Shown here: in pieces, positions 60,177 through 64,000 of the stretch
Position numbering within the stretch: the stretch's first letter is position 1
How the letters are laid out: the number at the start of each line of letters is the position of its first letter
DNA from: Paenibacillus zeirhizosphaerae
GTDB taxonomy: Bacteria > Bacillota > Bacilli > Paenibacillales > Paenibacillaceae
Direction of reading: 5' to 3'
Length of the DNA: 64,000 bases
Assembly (NCBI RefSeq): GCF_030705605.1
Contig: NZ_JAPCKK010000017.1
Location: 105,389-169,388 of the forward strand
Notes under the pieces: generated by a model
What the model was told of the DNA's origin: nothing
What the model saw: the letters and a program-made list of their open reading frames with translations, nothing else
Database searches by the model: none
Translations under genes and position numbers: made by a program

Positions 60177-60596
60177 ATGGCAACTCGCGTCGAGCATGCG
60201 TTGCAACAATTGAAAATGACCGGTGTACGCATAACGCCCCAACGCCATGCGATATTGAATTACTTGATGGAATCCATGGGGCACCCCACGGCTGACGAGA
60301 TTTATCGCGCGCTGGAGCCTCAGTTTCCAAGCATGAGCGTTGCAACAGTATATAACAATTTGAAGGTCTTCCTCGAAGCAGGCATGGTGCATGAATTAAC
60401 GTATGGAGATAATTCCAGCCGTTATGATGCCAATGTATCGGACCATTATCATATTGTGTGTGAGAAATGCGGCAAAATTGAGGATTTCAGTTACCCGTCC
60501 CTGCTGGAAGTAGAGAAGTTTGCAGCGGAGGAAACAGGCTTTGAAGTTCATGGACACAGGCTGGAGCTGTATGGACTCTGCAAATCTTGCAGGTAG
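60177..60596 (+). CDS. perR: Peroxide-responsive repressor PerR (Fur family)
   Basis: A 139-residue Fur-family regulator nearly identical in pattern to Bacillus PerR ([40 protein letters not shown]). All five PerR regulatory-metal ligands are visible: His36, Asp84, His90, His92 and Asp103; structural zinc cysteines are in CEKC and CKSC. The PerR-specific aspartate at 103, absent from most Fur proteins, supports PerR over Fur or Zur. With Fe2+ it represses oxidative-stress genes until peroxide oxidises the histidines. ATG at 60177 follows AGGCGGTGGG. It is on its own promoter. Confidence 0.95.
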   Translation: MATRVEHALQQLKMTGVRITPQRHAILNYLMESMGHPTADEIYRALEPQFPSMSVATVYNNLKVFLEAGMVHELTYGDNSSRYDANVSDHYHIVCEKCGKIEDFSYPSLLEVEKFAAEETGFEVHGHRLELYGLCKSCR

Positions 60597-60693
60597 ACAC
60601 TAGATTCCCTTAGAATGAAACGTGTGGAAATTCAGAATTGAATTTCGCGCGTTTTTTTTGTTTACTCAAAATGTGATTAGATGGGGGTTTATT

Positions 60694-62400
60694 TTGTCTA
60701 GAGTGAAACGAAAGCAAGGGCAGAAGCGGCGCGGGTTTAAAAAAACGATTGGCTTGCTGCTGGTTGTCGCAGGTGCCGGTATAACAGCGGTATTATTGTG
60801 GGGAAATCCACTGCACGAAAAACCGCAATGGCAGTCGGACAAACCTATTTTTATTCAGGGAAAAGTGACGGATTATTCAGCGGAGGGCACGGGGGAGGAC
60901 CTGATGCTGCCGCTTTCGTTTATAGAAGAATATGTTGATGACGCTGTGCGTTACGAAGCAAAGACGCAATCGGTAATCATGGCTACCCGCGAGCAGGTTC
61001 TTTACCTGTCGGAGAATAAGGAGAACGGGGAGCTGAATGGGGAGGCTTATGCTGGGGAGAAGACGTTAGCTGAAATCAACAACGAGGTTTATGTCCCGTA
61101 CGAGTCGATTGAGCATATTTACGGCACCGAAGTGCAGGAGGATACGAAGACCGGGGCAGTTATGCTTATGAGAGCGGGGGAAAGCGTCACGCATGGCAAA
61201 GTGAAGTTGGACGACCGCGGATCCAGTGTCGCTCTTCGATCAAGGCCTTCCAACTACTCTCCTATCGTGAAGGATATGGCCGAAGGGGAGACTGTGAGGC
61301 TGTGGGGACAAGAAAACGGCTGGTACTACATCCAGTTGGATAACGGATATACAGGATATATACAACCGGCAAATGTTATCCTGAACGGTACACTGAAGGT
61401 GAAGGCTCAGGCAGAGAACCTGTCAGCTTCGGAAAAAGAGTGGAAGGGCAGGGCTGTGAATTTGGCATGGGAGGCCGTATATTCGCGAAATCCCGACACT
61501 TCGAGCATGGGTACACTTCCGGGAGTGAATGTGGTGAGCCCGACCTGGTTCAGTATCGTAAGTGAAGAAGGTACGATTGAAGACAAAGCAGACCCGGGTT
61601 ACGTGCAATGGGCGCATGGACGAGGCATGGAGGTGTGGGGACTGCTCAGCAACAGTTTTGATCCAGATCTCACCTCCGGCGCCTTGTCCACTTACGAACG
61701 GCGCATGCAGATTATCAGGAAGATTATTACTTTATCCAAGCAATATAACCTGGACGGCATCAATATCGATTTTGAAAATGTATACACTGAGGATGGCGCC
61801 AACGTTACCCAATTCATGAGGGAGCTAAAACCGCTGGCCCGCGCAAATGATCTGATTTTGTCGATAGATGTAACACCCAAATCAGATAGCGAGATGTGGT
61901 CGGTGTTCTTGGATCGTGCCTCATTAGGGGGAATCACGGATTATATGATGGTTATGGCGTACGATGAGCATTGGGCTTCAAGTCCCGAGGCAGGGTCGGT
62001 AGCTTCGCTTCCATGGACTGAATCCTCTGTTAAACGGATTATGGATGAGGATGGCGTGCCACCTGAGAAACTGGTGCTGGGTATTCCGCTGTATACGCGG
62101 GTTTGGTCGGAAGAAGAGAAGAACGGGGAAATGAAAGTGAGCTCCAAAGCCATCGGAATGGAGAGCGCTGCTGATATTTTGAAGGAGCGTAAGCTCAAAC
62201 CGAAGTTTCTGGAACAAGAAAAACAGAACTATGTTGAATATGAAGTAAACGGTGTGCTCAATAAAATCTGGTTGGAGGATGGAGCCTCATTGAAGGCAAG
62301 AGTGAAGTTGGCTCAATCTCTTCAACTGGGCGGTATTGGAGTTTGGAACCGCAGTTTTGCAAGTGACGAGGCTTGGGACGTGTTGAAAACATTTAAGTAA
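60694..62400 (+). CDS. GH18-family SH3-domain protein, membrane-anchored
   Basis: A 568-residue protein. It begins at a TTG after GGGGG, with a basic N-terminus and one helix (GLLLVVAGAGITAVLLW). A Cu-amine-oxidase-N-like beta domain follows (residues about 40-170), then an SH3-like domain (RGSSVALRSRPSNYSPIV, near 175-230) and a GH18 catalytic domain from about 260. The catalytic motif DGINIDFE ends at a glutamate near residue 361 with the expected D-x-x-D-x-D-x-E spacing. GH18 proteins of this type in spore formers act on wall or spore cortex sugars (YaaH/YdhD-like). Substrate is not certain. Confidence 0.88.
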   Translation: MSRVKRKQGQKRRGFKKTIGLLLVVAGAGITAVLLWGNPLHEKPQWQSDKPIFIQGKVTDYSAEGTGEDLMLPLSFIEEYVDDAVRYEAKTQSVIMATREQVLYLSENKENGELNGEAYAGEKTLAEINNEVYVPYESIEHIYGTEVQEDTKTGAVMLMRAGESVTHGKVKLDDRGSSVALRSRPSNYSPIVKDMAEGETVRLWGQENGWYYIQLDNGYTGYIQPANVILNGTLKVKAQAENLSASEKEWKGRAVNLAWEAVYSRNPDTSSMGTLPGVNVVSPTWFSIVSEEGTIEDKADPGYVQWAHGRGMEVWGLLSNSFDPDLTSGALSTYERRMQIIRKIITLSKQYNLDGINIDFENVYTEDGANVTQFMRELKPLARANDLILSIDVTPKSDSEMWSVFLDRASLGGITDYMMVMAYDEHWASSPEAGSVASLPWTESSVKRIMDEDGVPPEKLVLGIPLYTRVWSEEEKNGEMKVSSKAIGMESAADILKERKLKPKFLEQEKQNYVEYEVNGVLNKIWLEDGASLKARVKLAQSLQLGGIGVWNRSFASDEAWDVLKTFK

Positions 62401-62544
62401 GAAATGCAATGGAGGTGAAAGAAATTTCACATCCTGCCGAAATTAAGTCTTCCTGATTAAGAAGGAACTCAAATCATCATGTAGAAATATTATATTAAAT
62501 ATTTTATATAGCGGTGTACCCGCTTCATTGTTATGGAGGGTGAC

Positions 62545-63423
62545 GTGCAGTTAACTAGTTTAGACTTGCTGTCCGTTGATTTGTTAGATAGTAATGCCAT
62601 CGGTGCCATAGCATATCGAAAAGCTGGGAATCATTTTGTTGGGTCCATCATTCATGATTTTGAAGCATTAATATTAATTGTTTGTGATTCTGAAAGGCAG
62701 GAGCGTCTGTTCAAGCACGTAAAGATCGGGGAGCTGCGATGCCAGGTCATTTACGCTCCTTTATCGAGTTTATGGCGTTGGCTGATTGCGGGGGAACAGC
62801 GCAATTTGGTGTATTACCTGCTGGAAGGTGATATTATCTGGGAATCTGGTCGTAAAATTCGGCTCCTGCGTGAGGAAATCAAGGGATTTGACGGTCAAAT
62901 GCGGGAACAGAAGCTTTTTCATGAATTTGCCCGTTTTCTTAATAATTATGTGAATGCCAAAAGGTATCTTAAGGAAGGCTCCGCGCTGGATGCTTATCAC
63001 AGCGTCCTTAACGCTCTTCATCATTGGGCGAGTATAGAGGTGATCGAACGCGGAGGCATGCCGTCCCAAAAGGTGTTGAGTCAGGTCCGCTCAATGGATA
63101 AGTCGGTATACAAGCTGTATGAAGAACTGACCATTAGTGCTGAAACGGTGGAGCAGCGGGTTGAGCTTGTTTTGCTGGCCTGTGAGTTTTCAGTCATGTC
63201 CAAAATGGCGGATTGCTCTGTTCTGCTCTTTAGAATACTCCGAAGTCGCAACGAACCGTGGTCTATCCATGAACTGTTTAATCACCCTGAGCTCAAGCAT
63301 GTTCAGTACGAGCTTCCTTTGGTTCTGCGTAAACTGGTTTACCGTTCTTATATTAAAGAATCGACAGCACGGAAATCGTTTTCTAATGATTACGTAAGAG
63401 AATTGTGTTATTCAGTGAATTAG
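62545..63423 (+). CDS. ygxA: Nucleotidyltransferase-like protein (YgxA-like)
   Basis: A 292-residue cytoplasmic protein similar in size and position to Bacillus YgxA, which also precedes an rRNA operon. The first half resembles a minimal nucleotidyltransferase fold (VGSIIHDFEALILIVCDS); the second is helical (EFARFLNNYVNAKRYLKEGSALDAYHSVLNALHHWA) with HEPN-like character. The expected GS-x10-D-x-D metal motif is not clear. GTG at 62545 follows GGAGGG; an ATG four codons earlier lacks a site. Next to perR and ahead of 16S rRNA, matching the Bacillus order. Confidence 0.75.
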   Translation: MQLTSLDLLSVDLLDSNAIGAIAYRKAGNHFVGSIIHDFEALILIVCDSERQERLFKHVKIGELRCQVIYAPLSSLWRWLIAGEQRNLVYYLLEGDIIWESGRKIRLLREEIKGFDGQMREQKLFHEFARFLNNYVNAKRYLKEGSALDAYHSVLNALHHWASIEVIERGGMPSQKVLSQVRSMDKSVYKLYEELTISAETVEQRVELVLLACEFSVMSKMADCSVLLFRILRSRNEPWSIHELFNHPELKHVQYELPLVLRKLVYRSYIKESTARKSFSNDYVRELCYSVN

Positions 63424-63464
63424 CTTTCCGGTGATGTCATGGAGCAAACTAATACGAATTACAG

Positions 63465-63507
63465 AGAGAGTACGGCTGCTGGGGACGTGCTCTCTTTTGT
63501 TTTTTTG
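63465..63507 (+). terminator. Terminator of the ygxA-like gene
   Basis: AGAGAGTACG pairs with CGTGCTCTCT (one G-T), followed by TTTTGTTTTTTT. Confidence 0.82.
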
Positions 63508-63523
63508 AGGGAATGAAAAAAGG

Positions 63524-63552
63524 TTGACGTCTCGGTAGAACCCATGTTAAAT
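63524..63552 (+). promoter_or_regulatory. rRNA operon promoter P1
   Basis: TTGACG (63524-63529) and TTAAAT (63547-63552) with a 17-base spacer, about 330 bases before the 16S gene. Confidence 0.65.
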
Positions 63553-63629
63553 TAATAATCGCCTTTGTGCATAAGGGATCATGATTTTCAGCAACTTAAG
63601 AACTTAAGAAAATAAACACAAAAAAGTTG

Positions 63630-63659
63630 TTGACGTAATGCAATAAGCTATGATATATT
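63630..63659 (+). promoter_or_regulatory. rRNA operon promoter P2
   Basis: TTGACG (63630-63635) and TATATT (63654-63659) with an 18-base spacer, 106 bases after P1; tandem promoters are usual for firmicute rRNA operons. Confidence 0.75.
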
Positions 63660-63704
63660 ATAAAAGTCGCCGCTGAGATGTGGTGGTGAGAGAAAGCAAG
63701 TGTT

Positions 63705-63720
63705 TGATCTTTGAAAACTG
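63705..63720 (+). promoter_or_regulatory. boxA-like antitermination sequence
   Basis: TGATCTTTGAAAACT matches the boxA element (TGTTCTTTGAAAAC type) found in rRNA leaders, where NusB and S10 bind. Confidence 0.7.
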
Positions 63721-63882
63721 AACAACGAGTGAGTAGATTTCACGAAGTGAAATCGCCCCGTGAAGGTTTTTTGGTACATGTCTATGACAGTATAAAAACC
63801 GGAACGGATCATTGAGATATTTTATCTCGTCAGATTCAAAATGAGCTTATCGCTCTTACAATGGATCATCTTTGGATGGTCT

Positions 63883-64000
63883 TTCATGGAGAGTTTGATC
63901 CTGGCTCAGGACGAACGCTGGCGGCGTGCCTAATACATGCAAGTCGAGCGGACGGATGAAGAAGCTTGCTTCTTCAGAAGTTAGCGGCGGACGGGTGAGT
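63883..64000 (+). rRNA. rrs: 16S ribosomal RNA, 5' part
   Basis: AGAGTTTGATCCTGGCTCAG begins at 63890, the universal 16S 5' sequence, and is followed by GACGAACGCTGGCGGCGTGC and the V1 hairpin (GAAGCTTGCTTC). The mature end is placed about seven bases earlier by analogy with E. coli. The gene continues beyond the window. Confidence 0.97.

Overview
The window looks like a chromosomal stretch of a Paenibacillus-type firmicute. Intermediate GC, strong GGAGG-type ribosome binding sites, frequent TTG/GTG starts, hairpin-plus-T terminators and the gene families all point that way. So does local order: PerR lies near a YgxA-like gene directly ahead of an rRNA operon, as in Bacillus. Genus is inferred from gene content, not from a search. 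No insertion sequence, prophage, CRISPR array or tRNA gene was seen; the 16S rRNA gene starts at the right edge and is cut off.

Layout. 1-2570: end of a metal P-type ATPase, a ZIP metal transporter, thioredoxin reductase and a glutaredoxin-like protein. 2650-4330: an HTH-TPR regulator of the RRNPP kind with a tiny secreted-peptide gene overlapping its 3' end, a candidate peptide-pheromone system. 4340-8680: xylR, then xylAB with operator and cre site. 8860-9950: secreted transglutaminase-like protein. 10100-14945: TerD/TerB/TerC tellurium-resistance-type stress cluster with tandem TerD copies and a TerD gene remnant. 15020-20680: five-gene operon (C-C lyase, PRTase, StiP-PELOTA, HAD phosphatase, ATP-grasp), the Ter-linked pathway predicted to make a nucleoside-like metabolite. 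20770-22820: tiny membrane peptide and a lysine-riboswitch-controlled amino acid permease. 22840-33660: housekeeping and accessory genes (CvfC-like, MBL-fold, ABC-F ATPase, CDF exporter, TrmB-like regulator facing an EamA exporter, NlpC/P60 hydrolase, DUF948, YflT-like stress protein).

33900-43200 is a complete partner-switching stress module: REC-PP2C phosphatase, a 1237-residue hybrid kinase, CheR-type methyltransferase, second hybrid kinase, RsbV, RsbW and a SigB-type sigma factor. It resembles the RsbK/RsbY/RsbM arrangement of Bacillus cereus. Two sequences of SigB-promoter form lie before yflT-like and rsbV genes. The kinases probably drive the phosphatase to dephosphorylate RsbV, which then pulls RsbW off the sigma factor.

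43230-53290: CorA-like transporter, DUF5665 and YtxH proteins, PAP2 phosphatase, YfkK, YyaC, hydrolase, DUF6483-like protein, methyltransferase, DedA, unusual CX5C thioredoxin-like protein, YqgX-like hydrolase and small proteins. 53330-56780: gatCAB for transamidation of Glu-tRNA(Gln)/Asp-tRNA(Asn). 56800-63420: acetyltransferase, MgtC/SapB protein, two membrane proteins (one DUF4097), perR, GH18 protein, ygxA-like gene. 63520-64000: tandem rRNA promoters, boxA-like sequence and 16S 5' end.

All calls come from reading motifs by eye; no alignment, profile search or folding program was run.
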